A stretch of DNA of 33,367 bases from Micromonospora matsumotoense (GCF_900091525.1 NZ_FMCU01000037.1:1-33367), one strand, 5' to 3'. Counted from the first letter of the stretch, positions 22,862-30,892 are shown. Translations and numbers: made by a program. The notes: generated by a model not told the origin, from the letters alone.

Positions 22862-23419
22862 ATGCCGGAGGACCGGGACATCGGTGTGGTGGAGGCCAGG
22901 GAGCTGCTGAGTGTGCTGTACGGGTACGAGCCGTACATGGTGTGCACACTGGATGCCGAGTGGAATCTGACGGCGTGCAACTACGCGTTCGAGCAGGTGA
23001 TGGACACGGCGGCGCCGCAGCTACGTCGGCCGCCGGTCAACATGCTGCGCCTGGTGCTGCACCCGCGCGGCCTGGCCGACCGCGTGCACAACATCGGCGA
23101 GGTGCACGGGCACATGCTGGGCCAGCTACGCAGCCGGATACGCACCGCTCCCACCGAGTCCCTGCTGGCCCTGGAGCGGGAGATCAGCGCCTATCGGCTG
23201 TCCCACCCGGCGATGTCCGCGCCACGGCCGGCCCTGCTGCCCGTGCATCTCTGGATCGACTCGGTGTTGCTGCGCCTGAGCAGCGTCGCGATCCGGCTGG
23301 GCAACGGCTGGGATGGCGCCGCGGTGGGCCCGACCCTGGAGTGCCTGCTGCCAGCGGACGACGAGACGCGACGCTTCCTGCTGCGCCGCGGCACCAGCGG
23401 CGGGGACGTCGGGACCTGA
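22862..23419 (+). CDS. Stand-alone MmyB-type ligand-binding domain protein (no HTH)
   Basis: 185 residues. The whole protein matches the ligand-binding half of the XRE/MmyB regulator encoded at 7202: both share RPPVN(M/V)LR and LHPRGLA (here 56-72). There is no helix-turn-helix, and the ATG follows its own upstream region, so this is not simply a 5' truncation by rearrangement in the window. It diverges from the long operon across a shared regulatory gap. Possible roles: a ligand sink, a heterodimer partner that silences the full-length regulator, or a small-molecule binding protein. These are hypotheses. The gene ends with a hairpin shared with the convergent gene. Confidence 0.82.
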   Translation: MPEDRDIGVVEARELLSVLYGYEPYMVCTLDAEWNLTACNYAFEQVMDTAAPQLRRPPVNMLRLVLHPRGLADRVHNIGEVHGHMLGQLRSRIRTAPTESLLALEREISAYRLSHPAMSAPRPALLPVHLWIDSVLLRLSSVAIRLGNGWDGAAVGPTLECLLPADDETRRFLLRRGTSGGDVGT

Positions 23420-23429
23420 CGCGCGCCGA

Positions 23430-23459
23430 CCCCGGTGCCGGGTAACCGCGGGACCGGGG
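23430..23459. terminator. Possible bidirectional terminator
   Basis: CCCCGGT (23430-23436) pairs with ACCGGGG (23453-23459) between two convergent genes (stops at 23419 and 23484). The 16-base loop can pair further. There is no T-tract. Confidence 0.4.
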
Positions 23460-23483
23460 CCGACCGATCGGCGTGGACCGCCG

Positions 23484-23906
23484 CTAGCTTCGCCGCAGAC
23501 CAATCGCCTGGAGCAGCGCGAACGCGCCCACCACCACGCCCTGCAGGACCAGCCACGCGGTGCCGGCCACGGTGGCCGACAGCGCGTCGGTGGCCGCCAC
23601 GACGATGCTGAGCACGAACCAGGCGGCGTTCAACGCGATGATCGCGGCGACGGCCGGCCGGCTCACGGTCGGGCGGGCGGAGAGGACGAAGACCACTACC
23701 CCGTAGGCGAGCAGGAAGACACCGACGGGATACTGCACCGACCGGTCGTACCCGAGGGCGGAGTGCAGCACCGGGGCCAGCGCGAGGTAACCGAGTCCAT
23801 TGACCCCGGTCAGAATTGCGTCGAGCTTGAGAACGAGTCTCAGGAAACCGTCCGACGAACCACGCTCAGGCGCCTCGGCAGGGATCTGACCGCTGATCGA
23901 TGACAT
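23484..23906 (-). CDS. Small four-helix membrane protein, unknown function
   Basis: 140 residues with a polar N-terminus of about 20 residues and four predicted membrane helices (about 25-47, 60-78, 86-108 and 113-135). It resembles the many short actinobacterial integral membrane proteins of unknown function. No enzyme or transporter motif is visible. ATG 23906 is preferred, with GAAAGG upstream; a frame open further upstream has no ribosome binding site. Two palindromic operators (23932-23948, 23970-23986) lie before it, so it probably belongs to the same regulon as the exporter and thioesterase genes. A role in self-protection or export is possible but unsupported by sequence. Confidence 0.72.
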   Translation of the reverse strand: MSSISGQIPAEAPERGSSDGFLRLVLKLDAILTGVNGLGYLALAPVLHSALGYDRSVQYPVGVFLLAYGVVVFVLSARPTVSRPAVAAIIALNAAWFVLSIVVAATDALSATVAGTAWLVLQGVVVGAFALLQAIGLRRS

Positions 23907-23931
23907 TACTCGGCCTTTCGTCACACCGACA

Positions 23932-23948
23932 ATTACGCCGACCGTAAG
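23932..23948. promoter_or_regulatory. Palindromic operator, site 3
   Basis: ATTAC, seven bases, GTAAG; the left half extends to ACAATTAC. It lies 26 bases before the start of the small membrane protein gene and 38 bp from site 4, so two regulator dimers could bind side by side. Confidence 0.5.
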
Positions 23949-23969
23949 CGCTCCCGGATGGAGAGGGCA

Positions 23970-23986
23970 ATTACCGCGCACGTAAT
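23970..23986. promoter_or_regulatory. Palindromic operator, site 4
   Basis: ATTAC, seven bases, GTAAT, perfect 5+5 dyad; the left half extends to GGCAATTAC, the exact mirror of the extended right half of site 1. It overlaps the last codons of the FkbM methyltransferase gene and lies upstream of the small membrane protein gene. Confidence 0.58.
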
Positions 23987-25065
23987 GCGTCGACCACTAC
24001 GACACGGACGGGCCGCGCCTCGGCCGGCAGCCGCTCGGCCAACCACGCCCCGAGCCGCTCTGCGGACAGGTCGAGACGGGTGCCCGCCGCCGCGGCGACC
24101 GGTCGCGGATCGTCGGCGTATCCGGGACGGATCGCCTGGACCGCGTATCGGCCGGTGCCCCGCAACAGGTCCTCCTCGGCGACGGTCAGCCGGAACCCAC
24201 GGGCGGTCAGCAGCTCGCGCACCTTCCGCACCCGGCCCTCGGTGGGCGTGCCGGCCTCATCGTGCACTTCCATGCTGACCTGCTGGATGAGGGGCCAGTG
24301 GCGGTCGTCGACGCCGTGTAGCACGTCCAGCTCGGCGCGCTGCACGTCGATCTTCAACAGGTCGATGCGGGGCACCCCGGCCTCGTCGACGACTGCGGAG
24401 AGCGGACGCAGCCGGCACCGGCGCTCGCTGAGCTCGAAATCCTTGGCGACCAGTGCCTCGACCTGGGCCAGGTGCTCCTCGCGGCCGCTGGGGCCGTGCT
24501 CGCGGGCATTGTCGACGTACTGCTTGATCAGGTCGACCTCGTTGTCCAGGTCTGCGTACCCGCTGACGCACGACATGATCGAGATGCTCGGATAGAAGTT
24601 GAACGTGACCTCCTGCTCGCGGTCGGAGAGCCCGATCTCGAAGAGCTCGGCCGGCACGGCGTGCCGGGCCACGTTCATGGCCAGCGGCTCGAACACGTCG
24701 CGCACCGGCTCGAAGGCGTAGACCCGCGCGGACGGGCAGACCGCGGCGACGAAGAGGGAGAACATTCCGATGTTGGCGCCCACGTCGAAGACCACGGCGT
24801 CCTCGCGTAGCACGATCCCGCCCTGCAGATAGGACTTGGCCAGGAAGATCTCGTCGTGCAGGAACCGGGTCTCGTGCGGGTTGATCTGGGCCAGGCCGGC
24901 CACGGTGCCCTCGGCGGAGCCGTCGTCGGGCTGGCTGAACGGTACGACGTGCAGTTCGGTGTCGCCGGATGTCGACGGCACCCTCCGGGCGCGTGCGACG
25001 CCGGGATGCCGCAGGATCAGCTCGGCGGCGTCCGGCCGGACGCTGGTGGCGCTACGGTCGCTCAC
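23971..25065 (-). CDS. FkbM-family SAM-dependent methyltransferase
   Basis: 364 residues. The SAM-binding motif is VVFDVGANIG (91-100), followed by YAFEPV, and the FkbM-type IDLLKIDVQRAELDVLHG lies near residue 235. FkbM enzymes usually O-methylate hydroxyl groups. Elaiomycin carries a methoxy group on the serine-derived carbon, so O-methylation of that position is a reasonable role. The N-terminal ~40 residues (AELILRHPGVARARRVP, then ELHVVPFS) look like the last strands of an adenylation domain, as when FkbM domains sit inside NRPS proteins; see findings. GTG 25065 overlaps the desaturase stop (GTGA) and has AAGGAG upstream. Confidence 0.88.
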   Translation of the reverse strand: MSDRSATSVRPDAAELILRHPGVARARRVPSTSGDTELHVVPFSQPDDGSAEGTVAGLAQINPHETRFLHDEIFLAKSYLQGGIVLREDAVVFDVGANIGMFSLFVAAVCPSARVYAFEPVRDVFEPLAMNVARHAVPAELFEIGLSDREQEVTFNFYPSISIMSCVSGYADLDNEVDLIKQYVDNAREHGPSGREEHLAQVEALVAKDFELSERRCRLRPLSAVVDEAGVPRIDLLKIDVQRAELDVLHGVDDRHWPLIQQVSMEVHDEAGTPTEGRVRKVRELLTARGFRLTVAEEDLLRGTGRYAVQAIRPGYADDPRPVAAAAGTRLDLSAERLGAWLAERLPAEARPVRVVVVDALRAR

Positions 25066-26108
25066 GCTCGCTCCTTCGTCGTCGTGCGGGCCTCGGCGCT
25101 GACCTTGGCCAGGTAGCGCGAGACCTCGCGGTAGGACTCCCAGACCGACACCTCGTAGTACGGGATGGCGTGCCGGGAGCAGTAGTCGATGACCATCGGA
25201 CGGACATGGCGCAGGTTGGCCCGCGGCATGCTCGGGAACAGGTGGTGCTCGATCTGGTAGTTCAGCCCGCCGTACAGGAAGTCGGTCAGGTAGCTGGACC
25301 GGATGTTGCGGGAGGTGAGCACCTGACGGTGCAGCCAGTCGAGGTCGACATCGCTGCGGTAGACCGCCATCCCCTTGTGGTTGGGCGCGAACACCGCGCC
25401 CAGATACAGGCCGAACACGGCCTGGTTCAGCAGGACGAAGATCACCGCCTTCAGCGGCGACAGTTCGGTGACCACGGCGGCCAGGAACAACACGGCGTGC
25501 AGCAGGACCAACCCGAGTTCCAGCGCCGGCCGGCGCAGAGCGCCCTGACGTGCCGCCCGGAACCCGGAGGCGTGCAGCCGCCAGGCCTCCTGGCCGAGCA
25601 GGACGAAGAACATCACCGACTGGAAACGGATGACGAACCGCCGGAACGAGGTGGTCGCCTTGGCCGGCATCTCGTCCACGTCGAAGATGACCTGACGGCG
25701 CAGGGTGTCCGGGTCGAGGTCGAGGTTGTTGGGGTTGCTGTGGTGCCGGTTGTGGTGGTTGACCCACCAGCCGTAGGCGGTGCCCATCAGCAGGTTCATG
25801 TGCAGGATGCCGAGCAGTTCGCTCGCGCGCTTGGACTTGCTGATCTGTTTGTGGCCGGTGTCGTGGGCGATGAAGCCGGTCTGCACGAACGCCAGCGCCA
25901 GCACCACCGCGACAGCCAGTTGCCACCACGAGTCACCGATGAGGAAGAACGCCCACCAGCAGGCGGCCATCAACAGCAGATTCGAGGCGACCTTGGCGAC
26001 GTAGTATTCCTTCCGTGGCCGCATCAGCCCGGCCTTTCTTACCTGACCGAAAAGGTCCTCGAATGTGCCGGTCGGCGATAGCGACACTGTGTCCTGACTG
26101 GCGGGCAT
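25062..26108 (-). CDS. Membrane fatty acid desaturase
   Basis: 348 residues with the three histidine boxes of acyl-lipid type desaturases: HDTGH (82-86), HHNRHH (118-123) and QIEHH (285-289), between hydrophobic segments at about 42-82, 160-175 and 195-245. These are membrane-bound diiron enzymes that add double bonds to fatty chains, needing an external electron donor that is not encoded in the window. In an azoxy pathway it may put in the alkene next to the azoxy group (as in elaiomycin) or elsewhere in the chain. ATG 26108 follows AAAGGAG. It is the first gene of a two-gene operon with FkbM and has a SARP-type promoter. Confidence 0.9.
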   Translation of the reverse strand: MPASQDTVSLSPTGTFEDLFGQVRKAGLMRPRKEYYVAKVASNLLLMAACWWAFFLIGDSWWQLAVAVVLALAFVQTGFIAHDTGHKQISKSKRASELLGILHMNLLMGTAYGWWVNHHNRHHSNPNNLDLDPDTLRRQVIFDVDEMPAKATTSFRRFVIRFQSVMFFVLLGQEAWRLHASGFRAARQGALRRPALELGLVLLHAVLFLAAVVTELSPLKAVIFVLLNQAVFGLYLGAVFAPNHKGMAVYRSDVDLDWLHRQVLTSRNIRSSYLTDFLYGGLNYQIEHHLFPSMPRANLRHVRPMVIDYCSRHAIPYYEVSVWESYREVSRYLAKVSAEARTTTKERA

Positions 26109-26143
26109 CGTCGGTCTCCTTTTCGTTGGCGAGAACCCTTTCG

Positions 26144-26186
26144 AGGATGACACGGGCATCTGATGCGAAACTGACACGCAACTGAT
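26144..26186 (-). promoter_or_regulatory. SARP-type promoter of the desaturase-FkbM operon
   Basis: CTGAT, CTGAC and CTGAT start at 26160, 26171 and 26182 (11-bp period). On the minus strand, 10 bases after the last repeat, the -10 reads CATCCT (26149-26144). Layout and orientation equal those at 9212-9254 and 22760-22802. Confidence 0.72.
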
Positions 26187-26272
26187 CGCACTGGCGTCCG
26201 CGCCCGAGAACGGCAGAAGGACCTGACCTATCGACATGTGAAAATTTCGTCGCTGCGTCGGAACGGGAAGAC

Positions 26273-26298
26273 CACGCCCGGCCGGACGGCCGGGCGTG
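26273..26298 (-). terminator. Terminator of the MFS exporter gene
   Basis: A perfect 11-bp stem (26273-26283 with 26288-26298) with a 4-base loop lies in the gap after the exporter gene stop at 26376. No T-tract. Confidence 0.6.
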
Positions 26299-26375
26299 AT
26301 CGATCGGACCGGGCGGGCACCACACCGGCCGGCCCGGCCGGCCCTGGCGGCGCGGGATCCGCCGCCCTGAGCGGT

Positions 26376-27824
26376 TCAGCCGGCCGTGGCCGGCCGCTTG
26401 CGGGCGAGGACGACCAGGCTGACGGCGAGCAGCGCTGCCAGGGCGATCAGGTAGTACAGCGACGCCGTCAGCGCCTGCGCGTACGACTCGGCCACGCTGG
26501 GGCGCAGGCGCGCGTAGAAGACCAGCCCGATCAACGCCACCCCGAGCGAGTTGCCGAGCTGCATGGTCGTCGTCAGCACGCCTGACGCCGCCCCTGCGAG
26601 CCGCGCGGGAAGTCCGGCGAGGACCAGCGAGTTGAGCGGCGCCATCACCATGCCCAGTCCCGCCCCGTCGATGAGCAGCGCGGGGGCGAACGCGGCCAGG
26701 CTGCCCCCGACGCCTTGCCGGGCGACGGTCACCGCCAGCAGCACCTGCCCGGCGAGCAGCAGCGCCGCGCCCACCACGAGGGCCCGGGCCCCCAGCCGGG
26801 CGGCGATCGGGCGGGCCGCGAACGAGGCCACGAAGAATCCCAGGCCCATGACGGTGAACTCCAGCCCGGAGCCCAGCGCGCCCAGCCCTCGGCCACGCTG
26901 TAGATACAGCGCCAGCACCAGGAAGAACGACGCCAGCCCGGAGTAGAAGCAGATCACCGCGAGCATGCCGACGCGGAAGGTCCGGTGACCGAACAAGGCC
27001 AGGTCCACCAGCGGCGACTCCCCCCGGGCCGACCGGCGGTGCTGCGAACGGACGAAGAGCGCCAGCAGCGGCACGGAGGCGGCGAGGCAGGCCCAGGCCC
27101 ACGCCGGCCAGCCCCGCTCGCGCCCCTCGACCAGCGGTAGCACGATCGCGACCAACCCCAGCGTCACCAGGACCACGCCGGTCACGTCCAGCCGGACCGC
27201 GCCGTCGACGGTGGACTCCGGCACCACCCGCGGCGTCAGCAGCAGAGCCACCAGGCCGATCGGCACGTTGATCAGGAAGCAGGTACGCCAGCCCAGGCCG
27301 GCCGGGTCGGCCGCGATGAGCAGGCCACCGATCAACTGCCCGCCGACCGAGGCCAGGGCGAGCACCATGCCGTACGCGTTGAACGCCCGAGCGCGCTGCG
27401 CGCCGGTGTACGCCAGCCCGAGGATGGTGAGCACCTGGGGCGACAGCACCGCCGCCGCCACGCCCTGCACCACCCGCGCGGCCACCAGGACCGCCGCGTT
27501 CGGCGCCAGCCCGCAGGCCAGCGAGGCCAACGTGAACAGGGTCAGGCCGAGCAGGTACAACCGACGCCGGCCGTAGATGTCTCCGAGTCGCCCGGCTGTG
27601 ATGAGCCCGCACGCGTACGCCAGGCCGTACCCGGCCACCACGAACTCGATCTGCGCCGCGTCGGCGCGCAATTCGAGCTGCATCGACGGAATGGCTACAT
27701 TGACGATGAAGAAGTCGAGGACCACCATGAAGGTGCCCGCCAGAACAACCGGCAGGGTGGCCCGGCCGGTGGACGTATCCCGTACGCCCCTCTTTATACG
27801 GGTCACGGCTTCCGATTGTGCCAC
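26376..27824 (-). CDS. MFS drug exporter (DHA2/EmrB-QacA type)
   Basis: 482 residues with about 14 predicted membrane helices. Family marks are the first-helix motif LDFFIVNVAIP (about 36-46), the loop motif AGRLGDIYGRRR (about 77-88), and WRTCFLINVPIGL in helix 6. DHA2 exporters use the proton gradient to push out small, often lipophilic compounds, and are regular parts of antibiotic clusters; VlmF of valanimycin is also an MFS protein. It is the natural exporter and self-resistance candidate for the product. The GTG start at 27824 follows GGGAG. It is divergent from the thioesterase gene, and the shared gap holds operator site 5. Confidence 0.92.
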   Translation of the reverse strand: MAQSEAVTRIKRGVRDTSTGRATLPVVLAGTFMVVLDFFIVNVAIPSMQLELRADAAQIEFVVAGYGLAYACGLITAGRLGDIYGRRRLYLLGLTLFTLASLACGLAPNAAVLVAARVVQGVAAAVLSPQVLTILGLAYTGAQRARAFNAYGMVLALASVGGQLIGGLLIAADPAGLGWRTCFLINVPIGLVALLLTPRVVPESTVDGAVRLDVTGVVLVTLGLVAIVLPLVEGRERGWPAWAWACLAASVPLLALFVRSQHRRSARGESPLVDLALFGHRTFRVGMLAVICFYSGLASFFLVLALYLQRGRGLGALGSGLEFTVMGLGFFVASFAARPIAARLGARALVVGAALLLAGQVLLAVTVARQGVGGSLAAFAPALLIDGAGLGMVMAPLNSLVLAGLPARLAGAASGVLTTTMQLGNSLGVALIGLVFYARLRPSVAESYAQALTASLYYLIALAALLAVSLVVLARKRPATAG

Positions 27825-27891
27825 GACAGTCTCCCGAATCCGTGCTGGCCTGTGTTTCCCGCACGATGCCCCAGTCGGGCCCGCGCTGTCG

Positions 27892-27908
27892 ATTACGCAT
27901 GAGGTAAT
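27892..27908. promoter_or_regulatory. Palindromic operator, site 5 (exporter/thioesterase gap)
   Basis: ATTAC, seven bases, GTAAT, a perfect 5+5 dyad in the 119-base gap between the divergent exporter and thioesterase genes. One regulator could act on both. Confidence 0.58.
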
Positions 27909-27943
27909 GGAATGCGGTCGGCAGCCGGCGTACGGTTCCCACC

Positions 27944-28723
27944 ATGACGACCGAACACGTCACCTCGGCCGCGCAACGGTGGTTCGTGTCGGCCCGCCCC
28001 CGACCGGACGCACCCGTCCGCCTGCTCGCCCTGCCCCATGCCGGTGGCTCCGCCGCCGCCTACATCCGCTGGGCCGAACTGCTGCCACCCGAGGTCGACC
28101 TGGCCGTGGTGCAACTCCCCGGCCGGCAGGACCGGCGCTCGACGTCGCCATTTGTCGACTCCGAGACCCTCGTCAACGCGTTGTACGACGTGCTCGAGGA
28201 GAACTGGGACGGCCGCCCGTACGCGTTGTTCGGCCACAGCATGGGTGCGCTGCTCGCGTACCGGCTCACCGGGCTGATCGACCGGATCGGCGGGCCGCGT
28301 CCCGTGCTGCTCGCCGTTTCCGGATGGGCGCCGGCCGCGCACCGCACCAGCGACCGGGCGGTGGAGATGTACTCGGACGACGAGCTGATCGACGCGGTCG
28401 GCGCCTTCGGCGCGTTACCACCCGAGCTGGTGGCCGATCCGCAGCTACGGGAGCTGGTCATGCCCGTCCTGCGCGCCGACTTCAGCGTGCTGAACAGCTT
28501 CGTTCCCGACGGCGCCCCGGTGGGCGTGCCGGTGGTCGCCTACGCCGGCGCCGACGACCCGGCGCTGCCACCAGGGGCGATGGCCGGCTGGGCCGCGCTC
28601 ACGCCGGACCTGCGCGGGGTGACCGAGTTCCCGGGGGGCCACTTCGCCCTCTTCGAGCACGCGATGACGCTCACCGCCGACCTGACCCGGCAACTGCGGC
28701 GCCTGGTCGCAAAGCCGGAGTGA
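27944..28723 (+). CDS. Type II (editing) thioesterase
   Basis: 259 residues, alpha/beta hydrolase of the GrsT/TEII type. The oxyanion region is LPHAGGSAAAY (30-40). The triad is Ser99 (FGHSMG), Asp205 (AGADDPALPP; D204 is also possible) and His233 (GGHFALF). Such enzymes remove stalled or wrong acyl groups from carrier proteins; they can also release a product. Since the PKS module has no thioesterase domain, this enzyme might free its beta-keto acid, which would then lose CO2. The start ATG 27944 is the only good choice. It ends the cluster on the right; transposon remains begin about 230 bases further on. Confidence 0.92.
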   Translation: MTTEHVTSAAQRWFVSARPRPDAPVRLLALPHAGGSAAAYIRWAELLPPEVDLAVVQLPGRQDRRSTSPFVDSETLVNALYDVLEENWDGRPYALFGHSMGALLAYRLTGLIDRIGGPRPVLLAVSGWAPAAHRTSDRAVEMYSDDELIDAVGAFGALPPELVADPQLRELVMPVLRADFSVLNSFVPDGAPVGVPVVAYAGADDPALPPGAMAGWAALTPDLRGVTEFPGGHFALFEHAMTLTADLTRQLRRLVAKPE

Positions 28724-28729
28724 CATCTC

Positions 28730-28755
28730 GGGCCGGAAGCGGTCGACGCCGGCCC
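28730..28755 (+). terminator. Hairpin after the thioesterase gene
   Basis: GGGCCGG (28730-28736) pairs with CCGGCCC (28749-28755) across a 12-base loop, 6 bases after the stop codon. No T-tract. Confidence 0.45.
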
Positions 28756-28956
28756 ACCGGTTCCCCGTTGCCACAATCACCTCGGCCTCAACCAGCCGCG
28801 TGCCTTCCGGTCACCGACCCTGTGGGTGCCGAAAACCCCATCCACCCTGGCCACAGCCACGTGATCACCAAGCATTGGAGCGGCCGGTCCTGGCGCGGGG
28901 TAGGCCGGCTGAGTCGCGGCAGTGGTCGACGTCGTGTGCTGCATGACGATAGGGGT

Positions 28957-29705
28957 GTGCTGTTTCGACTGGCGTACCTCGGTGTGACCAATGTCTGGCC
29001 CTGCTGCGGCTGTTGCCGATGAGCGACCGCGTCAAGGTCGCCGCCTCCACGATCTGGGGGATTCTCAAGGACGCCGGTATCGAAACGGCACCCGAGCGCA
29101 CCAGCAGCACCTGGGCGGCGTTCCTACGATCCCAGGCCCACGCCATCATCGCCGCCGACTTCTTCGAAACGACCACCCTGACCGGCGCCCGCCTCTACGT
29201 CCTGGCCGTCATCGAGCACACCACCCGCCGGATCCGGATCCTCGGCGCCACCGCCCATCCCACCGCCGCCTGGGTGACCCAAACCGCCCGGAACCTGGTC
29301 TTGGGCCTCGAAGACGCCGAATGCCAGGTGAAATACCTGATCCGCGACAGAGATGGTAAGTACCCGGCACTGTTCGACACCATCCTCACCGACGCCGGGA
29401 TCGGCGTGATACTCACCGGGGTACGGATACCCCGGATGAACGCGATCATGGAACGCTGGGTACGGACCTGCCGCCGCGAACTTCTCGACCAGACACTGAT
29501 CCTCAACCAGCGACACCTACTACACGCGCTCCGCGAGTACGAGAACTTCTACAACGAACACCGTGCACATCAAGGCATCGCCAACGCCCGGCCACTCGCC
29601 CTGCTACCCGAGCCGATCACCGATCCGAACCGGCTCGCCCACCTGAACATCCACCGACGCGACCGCCTCGGCGGCATCCTCCACGAATACGAACATGCCG
29701 CCTGA
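28957..29705 (+). pseudogene. Decayed IS3/IS481-like transposase (integrase core)
   Basis: GTG 28957 begins the typical N-terminus VLFRLAYLGVTN, but a missing base near 28992 shifts the frame; the expected LLRLLPMSDR continues in another frame. After MSDRVKV the protein jumps straight to AASTIWGILKDAG, so roughly 100 or more residues of the DNA-binding region are deleted. The catalytic core is preserved: AIIAADFF, LIRDRDGKY, RMNAIMERWVRTCRREL, and the C-terminal YNEHRAHQGIANARP. The intact frame 29013-29705 alone encodes 230 residues, against ~330-350 for full relatives. A hairpin at 29705-29732 lies at its 3' end. The element cannot move by itself. Confidence 0.78.
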
Positions 29706-29809
29706 CCTGCCCGGATGACATTTTCGGCAGGTACACCGTTGGACAGGGCCGGACGTGAGGGATGCTCGTCGCACGAGCACCCACCGGCCACAAGGGACGG
29801 AAGAGCAAA

Positions 29810-29843
29810 GGGGCCTGACCGCCATTTCGGCAGGTCAGACCCC
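29810..29843 (-). terminator. Hairpin terminator beside the tRNA-Arg fragment
   Basis: GGGG plus CTGACC (29810-29820) pairs with GGTCAG plus CCCC (29833-29843), with one mismatch and a 12-base loop. On the minus strand it is followed by TTTGCTCTT. It lies 10 bases beyond the 3' end of the tRNA-Arg fragment and is probably its original terminator. Confidence 0.6.
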
Positions 29844-29852
29844 TTGCGATCT

Positions 29853-29896
29853 TGTGCGCCCGAAGGGGCTCGAACCCCTAACCTTCTGATCCGTAG
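29853..29896 (-). tRNA. 3' fragment of a tRNA-Arg(ACG), likely attachment-site remnant
   Basis: The minus-strand 44 nt run from the anticodon loop (CTACGGA) through ATCAG, the variable loop and the T arm (GGGGTTCGAGCCCC) to the acceptor strand and discriminator A. The sequence matches the 3' half of actinobacterial tRNA-Arg with anticodon ACG. The 5' half is absent: bases beyond 29896 do not continue the tRNA. Such 3' pieces arise when integrative elements recombine at tRNA genes. No integrase gene lies in the window, so a plain deletion remains possible. Confidence 0.75.
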
Positions 29897-30141
29897 TGAG
29901 AAGTGTCAATTTTTAAGGCGATCAATCAAGCCTGGTCCGGCAGCGTCCAGCCCAATCCGAACACGTTATTGCAGGTGCGGGATTAGCATGATGAACATCA
30001 ATCAAAGAACCACTTGTGAATAGAGTCCAAATCCGGCGTAGTCCAGCCTACCCACCCCCAGTTCCCCGACGTCCGAGCACCCACGGAGCACCCATGCGTG
30101 CGTCCGACCGGGCCGGATCAGGGTCGGGTGCGAGGGCCGCG
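29897..30141. other. Non-coding gap, nothing recognised
   Basis: Lower-GC patches near 29905-29940 and 29980-30020 stand out from the surrounding DNA and may mark a junction of foreign DNA next to the tRNA fragment. No gene is supported. Confidence 0.35.
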
Positions 30142-30552
30142 CTACGCCGAGCCAGGGAGTCGCTGGTGACGGACCGCAGCGTTCAACCAGTCACTGGCAG
30201 CGGGCCGCTTCACATCCTCGCCGTGGTCAGGCTTTGACTGGCGTTTGTCGCAGGCGGTGCGGGATGCGGCGATCAGTGATGTGCCGAGGTTCGCTGTCTT
30301 CTGAGGGGTGAGCCGGATCGTCGTGCGATCCCAGAAGCCCGACAGCAGCGATGCGGCCAGGTTTCGGACCGTGTTGTGGTCCATCCCGTCGAGCTTGGTC
30401 ATGTCGGTGGGGCGCTGTTCCGGGTTGTCGATGGCCAGCGTCACCGAGGGCGGCTTGTCGTGCCCGTCGGGGGAGCTGAACGCCTGGAGGTCGACCGTCG
30501 CCACCTTGACGTCATTGGCACATTCGTGGTGCTGGCCGTGCACGGCGGTCAC
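30142..30552 (-). CDS. Hypothetical protein, possibly 5'-truncated
   Basis: A 136-residue frame with clear coding bias (G or C at most third positions), polar and soluble, with segments such as PSVTLAIDNPEQRPTDMTKLDG and NTVRNLAASLLSGFWDRTTI (each a separate stretch). The GTG at 30552 lacks a ribosome binding site, and the frame stays open upstream to a TAA near 30650 with similar bias but no better start, so the gene may have lost its beginning. I recognise no family. The opposite-strand frames here (30308-30625, 30376-30714) look like shadows. It may be a remnant of an element inserted at the tRNA-Arg site. Confidence 0.42.
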   Translation of the reverse strand: MTAVHGQHHECANDVKVATVDLQAFSSPDGHDKPPSVTLAIDNPEQRPTDMTKLDGMDHNTVRNLAASLLSGFWDRTTIRLTPQKTANLGTSLIAASRTACDKRQSKPDHGEDVKRPAASDWLNAAVRHQRLPGSA

Positions 30553-30892
30553 GTCCGGGAGTCGACGGTACGCCGGGCGCAGCGCGCCGAGGGCGACCTC
30601 GGCGCGCTGCTCGGAATCATGCTGATCGGCCTGGCCACCCTGATCGGTCGCCTCCCTTTACTGCGGCTTTTGTCGGGATTGCTCGCCTTTCAGGCTTCGA
30701 CAGTAGATCGATGATCGCAGATCATTGACTTAGTGCTCGTGTTGCCGGTTAATCACATCTACGTGTCAGCTGCGTTCACCCTCCTGGGTGGTCGACGACA
30801 CCGGCGGGTCGTCGAATCGATTCGATTACAGCCGGCACGTGCACCTTGACTCGGAGTCATGAGTGCTGTCGGGTGAGTCACAGGAGGTAACC
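30553..30892. other. Intergenic region before the glycoside hydrolase gene
   Basis: The left part (to about 30650) may be the missing 5' section of the minus-strand hypothetical gene. The right part is regulatory sequence for the glycoside hydrolase gene, including the palindrome at 30812-30825. No other gene is supported. Confidence 0.4.
30812..30825. promoter_or_regulatory. 14-bp perfect palindrome, likely sugar-repressor operator
   Basis: TCGAATCGATTCGA reads the same on both strands and lies 67 bases before the GTG start of the glycoside hydrolase gene. Size and symmetry fit LacI-family operators that control many secreted glycosidase genes. The repressor is not in the window. Confidence 0.5.

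Noticed and set aside
30308..30714. Plus-strand frames of 105 and 112 residues
   Set aside because: They overlap a minus-strand frame with better third-position bias and have no recognisable domains or ribosome binding sites.
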